Origin: Novosphingobium sp. KCTC 2891
GTDB taxonomy: Bacteria; Pseudomonadota; Alphaproteobacteria; Sphingomonadales; Sphingomonadaceae
Direction of reading: 5' to 3'
Length of the DNA stretch: 64,000 bases
Assembly: GCF_025938155.1 (NCBI RefSeq)
Contig: NZ_JAPCZG010000008.1
Span: forward strand, 120,706 to 184,705
Positions 1 to 11,928 of this stretch are shown piece by piece; position 1 is the first letter of the stretch, and every line of letters begins with the position of its first letter. A program made the position numbers and the translations under genes. The notes under the pieces were generated by a model, which had not been told where the DNA came from, searched no databases, and was given only the letters and a program-made list of their open reading frames with translations.

Positions 1-197
1 ATCGAGGCGAGGAAGTCCAGCAGCATAGGGGCGTTGCAGCCCCGTGTGCCAAGGTGAAGGTCCGAGATCCAGACCGTCCGCACCCGCCGCTTGGGACGGA
101 AGCTGACGGGCTCGGGATGTTCCAGCCATGCGGGAATCGACGTGGCGAGTTCAGTGATGCTCGGCATTGCGGCGCTGGCCTTGTTGCGGCTTGCCAT
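1..197 (-). CDS. LpxH-like UDP-2,3-diacylglucosamine pyrophosphatase family phosphoesterase (5' part only)
   Basis: The reverse strand opens at an ATG at 197-195 preceded by a good AGGAGG six bases upstream, and stays open to the window edge, giving the first 65 residues. After about 36 variable residues comes the segment VRTVWISDLHLGTRGCNA. This is the first metal-binding block (D-x-H) of calcineurin-like phosphoesterases in the form typical of the YbbF/LpxH group, which cleaves UDP-2,3-diacylglucosamine to lipid X in lipid A synthesis at the inner membrane. The rest of the active site lies outside the window, so the substrate is inferred from family resemblance. It is divergent from recN. 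Confidence 0.75.
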   Translation of the reverse strand, partial: MASRNKASAAMPSITELATSIPAWLEHPEPVSFRPKRRVRTVWISDLHLGTRGCNAPMLLDFLAS

Positions 198-381
198 CGG
201 GTGCCTCCTGGATCGTCTGGTCCTGCTCCGAATCTCCTGTCACAATCACGTTTCGTTCGCGTGGCACCCTGTCACACTGCTGCAACAGGCGCGGCGTGAT
301 GCCGGCAGCCGGCTTGTCCGGGCGAACAGGGGGAGAACGGATGGTGACGAAGCCGATGCGCCGCGCTAAGACCGGGGGCAG

Positions 382-2042
382 ATGCTGACCGGCCTTTCCA
401 TTCGCAACGTGGTGCTGATCGAGGCGCTGGACCTGGCGTTCTCGGGCGGTCTTGGCGTGCTGACCGGCGAGACGGGCGCGGGCAAGTCGATCCTGCTGGA
501 TTCGCTGGGCCTGATTTTGGGCGACCGCGCCGACAGCGGGTTGGTGCGCGCGGGCGAAGATCAGGCCAGCGTGACCGCGACCTTCGAATTCGCCAGCCTT
601 CCCGGGCCTTTGCGCGGCGCACTCGCGGATGCGGATATCGATGTGGAGCCGGGCGAGCCGCTCATTATCCGCCGGCGTCTGCGCGCCGATGGGGGTAGCA
701 AGGCTTTCGTCAACGACCAGCCGGTGGGCGTGGCGCTGCTGCGCGAGATGGCCCGCAGCCTTGTCGAACTGCACGGCCAGCATGACGATCGCGGGCTGGT
801 CAACGCGCGCGGCCACCGCACGTTGCTGGACCGTTACGCCCGGACCGACGTGGCGGCCGTGGCCGATGCGTGGGACAAGTGGCGCCGGGCCGAGGATGCA
901 CTGGCTGCCGCGCGGGCGCAGATCGAGCAGGCTGCCGCAGAGCAGGACCTGCTGCTGGCGCATCTTGCCGAACTGACCGCGCTGGAACCCGTGCCCGGCG
1001 AGGAAGAGGAACTCGCCGGCCAGCGCGCCACCATGCAGAAGGGCGAGCGGCTTTCGGGCGACCTTGCCACCTTGCAGCACTTGTGGACGGGATCGGATTC
1101 CGCGCTGGCCTCCTTGCGCGGCGCGGCCCGGCGGCTGGACCGGATCGCGCATGAACTGCCCCTGCTGGCCGAGGCGCTGGAGGCGCTGGACCGCGCGGTG
1201 ATCGAGGCGGGCGAGGCCGAGGACAAGCTGGCGCAGGCGGCCGAGGCGCTCGCGCACGATCCCGCGCTGCTCGACCGGATCGAGACGCGGCTGTTCGATC
1301 TGCGCGCCGCAGCGCGCAAGCACCATTGCACGGTCGATGAATTGCCCGAGAAGATGGCCGCGATGCGCGCCGCGCTCGATGCGATCGAAGGCGGCGAGGC
1401 ACAGATGGCCGGCCTTGCGCGGGCGGCGCAGGAAGCGGGCCTCGATTATCGCGCCAAGGCGGAATTGCTGTCGGTGGCACGCGCAGAAGCGGCGCGGCGG
1501 CTTGATGCGGCAGTGGCGGCGGAACTCGCGCCGCTCAAACTCGATGCGGCAAAGTTCCGGACCGCCGTGGTGCGCCTGCCAGATGACCGCTGGGGCGCGC
1601 AGGGCGTGGACGCGGTGGAATTCCTGATCTCGACCAATCCCGGCGCCGACTTCGCCCCGCTGGCCAAGATCGCCAGCGGCGGCGAGCTTTCGCGCTTCAT
1701 CCTCGCGCTCAAGGTGGCGCTCGCGGAAGAAGGCGGTGCGGCCACGGTGATTTTCGACGAGATCGACCGGGGCGTGGGCGGCGCGGTGGCCAGCGCGATC
1801 GGCGAGCGGCTGGCGCGGCTGGCGCACGGTGGGCAGCTGCTGGCGGTAACGCACAGCCCGCAGGTCGCGGCGCGCGGCAACGCGCACTACCTCATCGCCA
1901 AGTCGAGCGAGGGCACGGTGACGCGCACGTCGGTCACGCTGCTCGATTCCGCGGGACGGCAGGAGGAAATCGCGCGGATGCTCTCGGGCGCGGAAATCAC
2001 CGCCGAGGCGCGGGCGCAGGCGGACCGGCTGCTCGAACAGGC

Positions 2043-2046
<4 letters not shown>
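382..2046 (+). CDS. recN: DNA repair protein RecN
   Basis: SMC-like ATPase of double-strand break repair; 554 residues is the usual RecN length. The Walker A motif GETGAGKS lies at residues 29-36. A long Ala/Glu/Arg-rich helical middle follows, as expected for a short coiled coil. The C-terminal half carries the ABC signature ASGGELSRF and the Walker B stretch ATVIFDEIDRG. The ATG at 382 has GGGGG just upstream and puts the conserved LTGLSIRNVVLIE start at the very N terminus. The stop overlaps the next gene's start (ATGA), so recN probably leads a coupled recN-GNAT-ligA unit. Confidence 0.95.
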
Positions 2047-4819
<2,773 letters not shown>

Positions 4820-4838
4820 ACGCGAAAAGGGGAACAAC

Positions 4839-5465
4839 ATGGCGCTGCACACCTGGTGGCTGTTCGTGGTCACCGTCTTTTTCGTCTCCGCGTCGCCGGG
4901 GCCGAATATGCTCCATGTGATGGCGCGCAGCGTCGAACTGGGCGTGGCCCGCAGCGTGGCGGCAATGGCCGGGTGCTTCGTCGCGGTGCTGAGCCTGCTC
5001 ACCGCCTCGGCGCTGGGGCTGACCGCGCTGCTGCTGGCGATTCCCGGCGCGTTCGCGGTGCTGCGCGTGCTCGGCGCGGGCTATCTGATCTGGCTCGGTT
5101 ACAAGGCCTGGACAGCCGAGGATGCCCCCATCGACATCGGCGAGGGCGAGGTTTCGCCGCAGCTTTCGACCTGGCGAATCTTCCGCACGGCTTTCGTCAT
5201 CGGTATCAGCAATCCCAAGGCGCTGCTGTTTGCCGCGGCGTTCCTGCCGCAGTTCATCGATGCCTCGCGGCCCGAATTGCCGCAGTTCGGCGTGATGGTG
5301 CTGACCTTCGGCGTCATCGAGATCTCGTGGTATTTCGTTTACGCGCTGGGCGGTCGCTCGATCGCCTCGGCCCTGACGAGGCCTTCGCTCAAGACGCTGT
5401 TCAACCGGGTCACGGGCGGGCTGTTCGTGGCGTTCGGCCTCGCCATGCTGGGGTCTCGCACCTGA
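4839..5465 (+). CDS. LysE/RhtB family amino acid exporter
   Basis: 208-residue membrane protein with about six hydrophobic segments. It starts with the family hallmark: a short N terminus, a first helix (LFVVTVFFVSASPGPNML) holding the SPGPN motif, and the later ISNPKALLF motif. LysE/RhtB proteins export amino acids or their analogues by proton antiport; the substrate here is unknown. The ATG at 4839 has AAAAGGGGA upstream; an earlier in-frame start at 4776 would add 21 residues encoded within ligA and is unlikely. It follows ligA by 19 bases and may be co-transcribed. Confidence 0.9.
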   Translation: MALHTWWLFVVTVFFVSASPGPNMLHVMARSVELGVARSVAAMAGCFVAVLSLLTASALGLTALLLAIPGAFAVLRVLGAGYLIWLGYKAWTAEDAPIDIGEGEVSPQLSTWRIFRTAFVIGISNPKALLFAAAFLPQFIDASRPELPQFGVMVLTFGVIEISWYFVYALGGRSIASALTRPSLKTLFNRVTGGLFVAFGLAMLGSRT

Positions 5466-5486
5466 CAATCACATAACGACAAGGGG

Positions 5487-5987
5487 ATGGGGATGCTGGA
5501 AGAACTGGCGGCGCTCGGCGCCGAAGCGGGCGCGCTGCTCAAGGCGCGGGGGCAGACGGTCGCGGTGGTCGATGGCGCGACGGGCGGGCTGATCTCGGCC
5601 GGGCTGCTGGCGATGCCGGGCGCCTCCGCCTATTTCACCGGGGCCGGCATCGTCTACACGCTGAAGGGCCGGCGCATCCTGCTGGGGCATGAACCGGGCA
5701 GCCTGCGTCCCTATCGCTCGGCTACGGAAGCCTATGCGCTGCGGCAGGCGGAACTGATCCGTGCGCGGTTCGATGCCGACTGGGGCATTGCCGAAACGGG
5801 CGCGGCGGGGCCGGGCAAGCATCCGCTGGGGGTGGCATCGGGCACCAGCGCGATCGGTGTCGTGGGGCCGGACGGCGTCACCGCATCGGTGCTGGTCGAG
5901 ACCGGCAGCGAGGACCGGCTGGGCAACATGCAGGCGTTTGCCCGGGCAGCGCTGACGCTGCTCCGGGACACGCTCACGTCACGTTAG
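5487..5987 (+). CDS. CinA C-terminal-domain protein (PncC-like), altered signature
   Basis: 166 residues, the size of a stand-alone CinA C-terminal domain. Family members of the PncC type deamidate nicotinamide mononucleotide in pyridine nucleotide salvage. The fold is recognisable from GGLISAGLLAMPGASAYFTG and from the downstream ETGAAGPG block. The N-terminal signature, usually E-S-C-T-G-G, reads D-G-A-T-G-G at residues 29-34, so the Ser usually seen there is Gly. Deamidase activity is therefore doubtful. It starts 21 bases after the LysE gene with AAGGGG upstream. Confidence 0.8.
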   Translation: MGMLEELAALGAEAGALLKARGQTVAVVDGATGGLISAGLLAMPGASAYFTGAGIVYTLKGRRILLGHEPGSLRPYRSATEAYALRQAELIRARFDADWGIAETGAAGPGKHPLGVASGTSAIGVVGPDGVTASVLVETGSEDRLGNMQAFARAALTLLRDTLTSR

Positions 5988-6001
5988 GTGTTGTTCGGGA
6001 A

Positions 6002-6799
6002 TCACTCCGGAACGTAGACGGGACGGCGCTTTTCGAGGAAGGCGCGCATCCCCTCGGCGAAGTTCTTGCTGCCCGCCGTCATCAGCTGGTTGCGGTTTTC
6101 CAGCGCCATGACGTGCTCCAGGCTGGAGCCGTCGACCGAGACATTGATGCCTTCCTTGGTCATGCGCAGACCCATCGGCGATGCGGCGAGCATATCGTCG
6201 ACATAGCTCTGCGCTGCCGATTCCAGCTGTTCGTCGGGCACGACTTCGGAAACGAGGCCGGTGGCGAGCGCGCGCGGAGCGTGGATGAAACGGCCGGTCA
6301 GCATCAGCTCCGAGGCGACCGATGTGCCGACGAGGCGGGGCAGGAAATAGCTGACGCCCATGTCGCACGAGGACAGGCCGAGCTTGATGAAAGCGGCATT
6401 CATGCGCGCGCTTTCACCCGCAATGCGAATGTCCGAAGCAAGCGCGAAGGCGAAGCCGCCACCGCACGCCGGGCCGTGGATCAGCGAGACGATCGGCTGC
6501 GGGCAGCGACGCATCTTGATATAGACGTCGGCCAGCCACCCCTGGAAGCCGAAGCCCCCGCCGAATGGCACTTCGCCGCGTTCGTCGCTGCGCTCCTTGA
6601 TATCCAGCCCGGCGCAGAACGCTTTTCCTGCGCCGCGCATCACCACGATGCGGACCGTGCGATCATGATAGAGCTTGCCGAAGTAGTCGTTCAGCTCGCC
6701 CACCATCTCCGACGAAATCGAGTTCAGCGCGTCGGGCCGGTTGAGCGTGAGCCAATCGACCTCGCCGCGCTTTTCGATCAGAATCGTGTTGTAGCTCAT
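6002..6799 (-). CDS. Enoyl-CoA hydratase/isomerase family protein
   Basis: 265-residue crotonase-fold protein. The oxyanion-hole segments are visible: AGKAFCAGLDIKE (about residue 62) and the GPACGGGFAFALASDIRI block (about 115-130), then LGLSSCDMGVSYFLPRLVG. At the position where hydratases carry the second catalytic Glu this protein reads CDMGVSY, so hydratase chemistry is not assured; isomerase or thioesterase activity is possible. The ATG at 6799 begins the conserved strand (MSYNTILIEK) with GGAG nearby. It lies 73 bases downstream of prmA on the same strand and has a TTAA-rich dyad just upstream, so it may have its own promoter. Confidence 0.85.
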   Translation of the reverse strand: MSYNTILIEKRGEVDWLTLNRPDALNSISSEMVGELNDYFGKLYHDRTVRIVVMRGAGKAFCAGLDIKERSDERGEVPFGGGFGFQGWLADVYIKMRRCPQPIVSLIHGPACGGGFAFALASDIRIAGESARMNAAFIKLGLSSCDMGVSYFLPRLVGTSVASELMLTGRFIHAPRALATGLVSEVVPDEQLESAAQSYVDDMLAASPMGLRMTKEGINVSVDGSSLEHVMALENRNQLMTAGSKNFAEGMRAFLEKRRPVYVPE

Positions 6800-6816
6800 C
6801 TCCGCATCCCCGCTTG

Positions 6817-6832
6817 TTAATTGTCCGGTTAA
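6817..6832. promoter_or_regulatory. TTAA-N8-TTAA dyad upstream of the enoyl-CoA hydratase gene
   Basis: Two TTAA boxes eight bases apart lie 18-33 bases upstream of the hydratase start codon, in an otherwise GC-rich stretch. The arrangement resembles a regulator site (CtrA sites are TTAA-N7-TTAA, one base shorter) but cannot be assigned from sequence alone. Confidence 0.25.
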
Positions 6833-6872
6833 GTGGCGATACCGCACCAGATGCAGGGGGACAAGCCGGGCG

Positions 6873-7805
6873 TTACCGGTGGCGCGCCCATTCGCCGGCG
6901 CCGCGCCGCCGCAGCCACAGGATCGACCAGTCGCCGCGCACCATGCGTGCTGCGAGCCGCAGGCCGGCCTTGCGATAGGCGGCGCGCACGGCCGGTTCCT
7001 GCGTTTCGAGCAGCCCGGCAAGCAGCACGCTGCCGCCCGGCGCGACCGATGCAGCGAAATCGGGGGCGAGTTCGACCAGCGGTCCGGCGAGGATGTTGGC
7101 GATCAGCAGATCATAGGGCCCGGCGGCGCGCAGGAGGGGATGATCCATGCCCTGGGCGATCACCATCGCCATGCGTCCCGGCCCATCGCCCAGCGCGATG
7201 CCGTTGGCATCGGCATTGTCGGCCACAACCGGACCGCACACCGCGTCGATGTCGCTGGCTGTGGCGCGCGCACGCGGCCACAGGTGCATGGCGGCGAACG
7301 CGAGCAGGCCGGTGCCGGTGCCAATGTCGGCAAGGTTGCGGACGCGAACGCCCTGCCGCTTCATGTGGGCCAGCATGGCAAGGCATCCCGCCGTGGTGGC
7401 ATGCTGCCCGGTGCCGAAGGCCTGGCTGGCGGGGATCAGGAAATTGCGGATGCCCGGCGCATCAAGGTCGGGATAGTCGGGCGTGTGGACGTAGAACGGC
7501 CCTTCGTGGATCGGCTCGACGCCCTGCTGGCTGAGCGTGACCCAGTCGGTTTCGGGCAGCTTCTCGATGATCAGGCTCGGCGCATCATCGCCGAACAGGC
7601 TGATGATCGAGGCCTTGTCGGCCTTGGTGGGCTTGCGGCCCATCCAGGCCTCGAGCTGCCAGTCCTCGGGCTTGTCCTCGGCGATTTCGCTGCCGGCGAT
7701 GACAATGTCAGGATTCCAGTCGATGGCATCCTCGTGCCTGACCAGGGCCGCCTCAATCACGCCGCGCGGGCCAAAAACGGTAATCTTCCAGCTTTCAGCG
7801 GACAT
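6873..7805 (-). CDS. prmA: Ribosomal protein L11 methyltransferase PrmA
   Basis: 310 residues. The N-terminal substrate-recognition half is followed by a class I SAM-binding domain: the family motif FGTGQHATT (about residue 157), motif I LADIGTGTGLLAFAA (about 180), and the NPPY-equivalent LLIANILAGPL (about 230). PrmA trimethylates ribosomal protein L11. The ATG at 7805 has GGAG eight bases upstream and overlaps the end of the preceding SDR gene by 11 bases; a further in-frame ATG at 7817 is possible but less well placed. Confidence 0.92.
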   Translation of the reverse strand: MSAESWKITVFGPRGVIEAALVRHEDAIDWNPDIVIAGSEIAEDKPEDWQLEAWMGRKPTKADKASIISLFGDDAPSLIIEKLPETDWVTLSQQGVEPIHEGPFYVHTPDYPDLDAPGIRNFLIPASQAFGTGQHATTAGCLAMLAHMKRQGVRVRNLADIGTGTGLLAFAAMHLWPRARATASDIDAVCGPVVADNADANGIALGDGPGRMAMVIAQGMDHPLLRAAGPYDLLIANILAGPLVELAPDFAASVAPGGSVLLAGLLETQEPAVRAAYRKAGLRLAARMVRGDWSILWLRRRGAGEWARHR

Positions 7806-8520
7806 AGCTGGCTCCATTGGCGTCGATCGTGGTGCCGGTCATGCTGGGCGGCGCGTCGAGCGCGCAGAAGGTCGCGATCGTGGCGATTTCGTCAGGGGTC
7901 GCGACACGGCCAAGCGGGATGTCGGCCAGCAGGCCGGGACCGCCCCGGCTGGCGAGATAATCGCCGGCCATGGCGGTGTCGGTGAAGCCGGGGGTAATCG
8001 CGAAGCTCAGGATCCCTTGCGCCGCATAACCGCGCGCTATGGTCTTGTGCATGGCGATCATGCCGCCCTTGGCTGCCGCATAGTGCCAGTGGTCGGGCGA
8101 ATCTCCGCGATAGCCCGCACGGCTGGCGACATGGACGATGCGGCCGGCATGGCCGCGCTCCAGCCAGTGCTGGACGGCAAAGCGGGAAAGCTGGGCTGCA
8201 GAGGTCAGGTTGATGCGCAAGGTGTCCTCGAACGCGTCGAGCCATGCGATGTCCGACCCGGCGATCGGGTTGGCCTCGAACAGCCCCGCATTGTTCACCA
8301 GCACGTCGATGGTGCCGCCCGCCGCTTCCAGCGCCGCCTGCCACAGCCGTTGCGGGGCGCCGGGATCGGCCAGGTCGGCCCCGATCACGCCGGGGGCGGG
8401 GCGGCTGCCGTGGCGGACCACGCGGATGCCGCGCGCCGCGAGGGACTCCGCGATCGCCGCGCCGATGCCGCGGGTGGACCCGGTGACGAGCGCTGCGGGG
8501 GGCAAGGTCGATGTTTCCAT
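7795..8520 (-). CDS. SDR family oxidoreductase
   Basis: 241-residue short-chain dehydrogenase/reductase with a Rossmann fold. The cofactor motif TGSTRGIG is near the N terminus, NNAG is at about 82, and the catalytic pair sits in HYAAAKGG (YxxxK, about 150) with the Ser in VASRAGY. The C-terminal segment GTTIDANGASYV is typical of the classical group. The substrate cannot be told. The ATG at 8520 places the Rossmann strand correctly; the upstream TTG-type extension to 8592 has no family match. It is the first gene of the minus-strand SDR-prmA unit and is divergent from sdhC. Confidence 0.88.
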   Translation of the reverse strand: METSTLPPAALVTGSTRGIGAAIAESLAARGIRVVRHGSRPAPGVIGADLADPGAPQRLWQAALEAAGGTIDVLVNNAGLFEANPIAGSDIAWLDAFEDTLRINLTSAAQLSRFAVQHWLERGHAGRIVHVASRAGYRGDSPDHWHYAAAKGGMIAMHKTIARGYAAQGILSFAITPGFTDTAMAGDYLASRGGPGLLADIPLGRVATPDEIATIATFCALDAPPSMTGTTIDANGASYVR

Positions 8521-8586
8521 GGCCCCCTCTAGGCCATTGATTTGCCGCGCTGCAACCGGCGGATGGCATTTGGACCTTCGGCCTGC

Positions 8587-8614
8587 TTGCACAGGATAGC
8601 ATTTCGACTAATAC
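8587..8614 (+). promoter_or_regulatory. Candidate sigma-70-type promoter of sdhCDA
   Basis: TTGCAC (8587-8592) and TAATAC (8609-8614) are separated by 16 bases, a near-consensus -35/-10 pair. It lies 58 bases upstream of the sdhC start, in the divergent gap between the SDR gene and sdhC. No other pair of comparable quality is visible in that gap. Confidence 0.5.
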
Positions 8615-8672
8615 GAATCGCGTCCCGACCGTGGCATAGGCCCGGTCCGTCAACCAATTCGAGGGGGTTACA

Positions 8673-9098
8673 ATGGCGCAGGCGCGCAGCAACCGGCCAC
8701 TTTCGCCGCATCTCCAGATCTGGCGCTGGGGCCCGGCGATGCTGGTCTCGATCCTGCATCGCGTTACCGGCAACGGTCTGGCCTTCGCGGGCCTGGGCCT
8801 GCTGCTGTGGTGGGTCGGCGCGATCGCAAGTGGTCCGGAAAGCTATCAGACGTTCCTCGACTGGGTCTGGCTCGGCACCGGTGGCGGCCTTCAGGTCGTG
8901 ACCGCGCTGCTCGGCAAGGTGGTCCTGGTCGGCCTTACCTGGGCGTTCTTCCAGCACGCGGCTTCGGGCATCCGTCACCTCGTGCTCGATATCGGCGCGG
9001 GTTACGAGCTTGAAACCAACGCCCGCTGGTCGACGCTGACGCTGGTCTTCTCCGTCCTCGCCACCATCCTCTTCTGGGCTTTCGTGCTGCTGCGCTGA
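8673..9098 (+). CDS. sdhC: Succinate dehydrogenase cytochrome b556 subunit
   Basis: 141-residue membrane anchor of complex II with three hydrophobic helices. The quinone-site motif SILHRVTG (Ser and Arg of SdhC) is at about residues 26-33. The haem-ligand block HAASGIRHLVLDIG in the second helix region is the family hallmark. GAGGGGG lies eight bases before the ATG. Together with SdhD it binds haem b and ubiquinone and docks SdhA/SdhB at the inner membrane. Confidence 0.95.
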   Translation: MAQARSNRPLSPHLQIWRWGPAMLVSILHRVTGNGLAFAGLGLLLWWVGAIASGPESYQTFLDWVWLGTGGGLQVVTALLGKVVLVGLTWAFFQHAASGIRHLVLDIGAGYELETNARWSTLTLVFSVLATILFWAFVLLR

Positions 9099-9138
9099 GC
9101 GCCGGCACGATCTGTCCTTCCCAACACTCGGGGGTTTC

Positions 9139-9522
9139 ATGGGTAACGGTACCTCAATCGGTCGCGTCCGCGGGCTCGGCTCCAGCCACCAGGGCACGCA
9201 CCACTGGCTGCTCAGCCGCTTGACTGCGGTCGGCAACCTCGTCCTCATTCCGTTCCTGCTGGTCAGCCTGGCGCTGATGCCGTCGCACGATTACGCGACC
9301 GTCCACGCCTGGTTGTCCAAGCCGGTGCCGTCGACGGCGCTGGTGCTGATCCTGATCAACACCTTCTATCACGCGCGCCTTGGCGTGCAGGTCATGCTGG
9401 AAGACTACATCCACGAAGAAGGCGGCAAGGTCGTCGCGTGGCTGCTGGTCAACATCGTGCCCTTCGCCGGTGCCGCGTTCGGCATCATCTCGGTTATCCG
9501 TATTGCTCTCGGGGGCGCCTGA
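9139..9522 (+). CDS. sdhD: Succinate dehydrogenase hydrophobic membrane anchor subunit
   Basis: 127 residues and three membrane helices. The N-terminal RVRGLGSSHQGTHHWLLSR stretch and the second-helix motif FYHARLGVQVMLEDYIH (haem ligand His and quinone-site residues) identify SdhD. It sits 40 bases after sdhC and three bases before sdhA, with GGGGG upstream of its ATG, so it belongs to the same operon. Confidence 0.93.
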   Translation: MGNGTSIGRVRGLGSSHQGTHHWLLSRLTAVGNLVLIPFLLVSLALMPSHDYATVHAWLSKPVPSTALVLILINTFYHARLGVQVMLEDYIHEEGGKVVAWLLVNIVPFAGAAFGIISVIRIALGGA

Positions 9523-9525
9523 GCC

Positions 9526-11340
9526 ATGACTTCTACCCAGCCTGCCTACAAGATCATCGACCACACCTACGACACCGTCGTGGTGGGGGCCGGCGGCTCG
9601 GGCCTGCGCGCCACCATGGGTTCGGCCCAGGCCGGCCTGCGCACCGCCTGCATCACCAAAGTGTTCCCCACGCGCTCGCACACCGTTGCGGCGCAGGGCG
9701 GCATCGCGGCCTCGCTCGGCAACAACAGCCCGGACCACTGGACCTGGCACATGTACGACACCGTCAAGGGGTCGGACTGGCTGGGCGACCAGGACGCCAT
9801 CGAATACATGGTGCGCGAAGCTCCGGCGGCCGTCTATGAACTGGAACACGCCGGCGTTCCCTTCAGCCGCAATGCCGAAGGCACGATCTACCAGCGTCCG
9901 TTCGGCGGCCACATGCAGAACATGGGCGAAGGCCCGCCGGTGCAGCGCACCTGCGCCGCGGCCGACCGCACCGGCCACGCCATGCTCCACGCGCTGTATC
10001 AGCAGAGCCTGAAGTACGACGCGGACTTCTTCATCGAATACTTCGCGATCGACCTGATCATGGAGAACGGCCAGTGCCGCGGCGTGATCGCGCTGTGCAT
10101 GGACGATGGTTCGATCCACCGCTTCCGCAGCCACGCGGTCGTGCTGGCGACGGGCGGCTATGGCCGTTCGTACTTCACCGCCACTTCGGCGCACACCTGC
10201 ACGGGTGATGGCGGCGGCATGGTGCTGCGCGCGGGCCTGCCGCTGCAGGACATGGAATTCGTCCAGTTCCACCCGACCGGCATCTACGGCGCGGGCGTGC
10301 TGATCACCGAAGGCGCACGCGGCGAGGGCGGCTACCTCACCAACTCCGAAGGCGAGCGTTTCATGGAACGCTACGCTCCTTCGGCGAAGGATCTGGCCAG
10401 CCGTGACGTCGTCTCGCGTTCGATGGCGCTGGAAATCCGCGAAGGTCGCGGCGTAGGTCCGCACAAGGACCACATCTACCTGCACCTCGATCACATCGAC
10501 CAGAAGGTGCTGGCCGAGCGCCTGCCGGGCATCACCGAAAGCGGCAAGATCTTCGCCGGCGTCGACCTGACCCGCCAGCCGCTGCCGGTCGTGCCGACCG
10601 TCCACTACAACATGGGCGGCATCCCCACGAACTACCACGGCGAAGTCGTCACCATCGGTGCCGACGGCAATCCGGAGACGATCATCCCCGGCCTGTTCGC
10701 GGTGGGCGAAGCGGCCTGCGTTTCGGTCCATGGCGCCAATCGCCTTGGCTCGAACTCGCTGATCGACCTGGTCGTGTTTGGCCGCGCCACTGGCCTGCGC
10801 CTCAAGGAACTGATCAAGCCGGGCACCGCGCACAACTCGCTGCCCAAGGACAGCGCGGACCTGTCGCTGACCCGTCTCGACCACTTCCGTCACGCCAAGG
10901 GCGGTTCGCCCACGGCCGAAGTCCGTACCGAGATGCAGCGCACGATGTCCGCCCACGCGGCCGTGTTCCGCACCGACGAACTGATGGCCGAAGGCAAGGT
11001 CAAGCTCGCCAAGACCTATGAGCGGATGCAGGACATCCACGTTTCGGACCGCTCGCTGATCTGGAACTCGGATCTGGTGGAGACGCTGGAGCTGGACAAC
11101 CTGATCAGCCAGGCCTCGGTCACGATGCATTCGGCATACAACCGCAAGGAAAGCCGCGGCGCCCACGCGCACGAGGATTTCCCCGATCGCAACGATGCCG
11201 AGTGGATGAAGCACACCGCGACCTGGTTCGACGGCTGGGGCGGCAAGGGCGGCGCGGTGAAGATCGACTACCGCCCGGTCCACGAATACACGCTCACCGA
11301 CGACGTCGAGTACATCAAGCCCAAGAAGCGCGTGTACTGA
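9526..11340 (+). CDS. sdhA: Succinate dehydrogenase flavoprotein subunit
   Basis: 604 residues, a normal SdhA length. FAD-binding GAGGSGLRA lies near the N terminus, followed by [11 protein letters not shown], whose His carries the covalently bound FAD, and the active-site segments [20 protein letters not shown] and the [10 protein letters not shown] block. It oxidises succinate to fumarate in the TCA cycle. The expected iron-sulfur subunit gene sdhB does not follow; a strong terminator comes next. The start ATG is three bases after sdhD. Confidence 0.97.
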   Translation: MTSTQPAYKIIDHTYDTVVVGAGGSGLRATMGSAQAGLRTACITKVFPTRSHTVAAQGGIAASLGNNSPDHWTWHMYDTVKGSDWLGDQDAIEYMVREAPAAVYELEHAGVPFSRNAEGTIYQRPFGGHMQNMGEGPPVQRTCAAADRTGHAMLHALYQQSLKYDADFFIEYFAIDLIMENGQCRGVIALCMDDGSIHRFRSHAVVLATGGYGRSYFTATSAHTCTGDGGGMVLRAGLPLQDMEFVQFHPTGIYGAGVLITEGARGEGGYLTNSEGERFMERYAPSAKDLASRDVVSRSMALEIREGRGVGPHKDHIYLHLDHIDQKVLAERLPGITESGKIFAGVDLTRQPLPVVPTVHYNMGGIPTNYHGEVVTIGADGNPETIIPGLFAVGEAACVSVHGANRLGSNSLIDLVVFGRATGLRLKELIKPGTAHNSLPKDSADLSLTRLDHFRHAKGGSPTAEVRTEMQRTMSAHAAVFRTDELMAEGKVKLAKTYERMQDIHVSDRSLIWNSDLVETLELDNLISQASVTMHSAYNRKESRGAHAHEDFPDRNDAEWMKHTATWFDGWGGKGGAVKIDYRPVHEYTLTDDVEYIKPKKRVY

Positions 11341-11368
11341 TCCGCGTCCGTCTGGTTGCGAATGATGA

Positions 11369-11400
11369 GGCCGGGGCGAAAGCTCCGGCCTTTTCTCTTT
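11369..11400 (+). terminator. Rho-independent terminator after sdhA
   Basis: A 9-bp stem (GGCCGGGGC / GCTCCGGCC, one G-U pair) closes a GAAA tetraloop and is followed by TTTTCTCTTT. It lies 29 bases after the sdhA stop and closes the sdhCDA transcript. Confidence 0.88.
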
Positions 11401-11538
11401 GGGGGTCAGGGCGGCCATGCCCGTGCTGCCATGACGTTCGTCCGCCTGCCCTTGGCGGTTGGTAGAGCAGGGCGGGACCGCACGCGCAGCCGAAACTAGC
11501 AGGACGGCGGGTTCGGGGGCGAGTGAAAGGACCCGATC

Positions 11539-11907
11539 ATGCCGTTTGCCAACCGACCCGCGTTGATGATCGCGACACTGGCGCTGGGCGGGCTGTTCCC
11601 GATGGCGGCCGCTTCCGCGCATCGCACGGCGGCCGCCTGTCCGGATGTGCCCCAGCCGCCGCTGCCGCCCGAGCCACCGGCCGCACCCATACCACCGGCC
11701 CCACCCGAACCGCCGGAGATCGACATGAGCGAGATGCGCCGCGAGATCGACGCCGGACGGCAGGAGGCCATCGCCGCGATCCGGGAGGCCCGGCGTGAGG
11801 TGGAGCATGAGGCTTACATGCCGACAGGCGTGCGGGCGCGGGTGCTGGCCGAGCTCGACGCGGCGCTGCGCCGGGTCGAGCGCGAATTCGCCCGCCGGCA
11901 CGACTGA
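11539..11907 (+). CDS. Exported proline-rich hypothetical protein
   Basis: 122 residues, not recognised. Visible features: an N-terminal hydrophobic segment ending AAASA (signal peptide, cleavage near residue 27), a Pro-rich linker of repeated P-E-P-P and P-P-A units (about 36-62), and a charged Arg/Glu/Ala helix likely to be amphipathic or coiled coil (about 63-120). The layout suggests a small periplasmic or envelope protein. The start is supported by a weak GAAAGGA 10 bases upstream. It is convergent with the next minus-strand gene. Confidence 0.65.
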   Translation: MPFANRPALMIATLALGGLFPMAAASAHRTAAACPDVPQPPLPPEPPAAPIPPAPPEPPEIDMSEMRREIDAGRQEAIAAIREARREVEHEAYMPTGVRARVLAELDAALRRVEREFARRHD

Positions 11908-11928
11908 AACGGAACGCCTCGGCGGATA

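Noticed and set aside
9154..11901. A 915-codon minus-strand frame opposite sdhD-sdhA
   Set aside because: It has no recognisable domain and is composition-driven; the plus strand encodes two certain genes.
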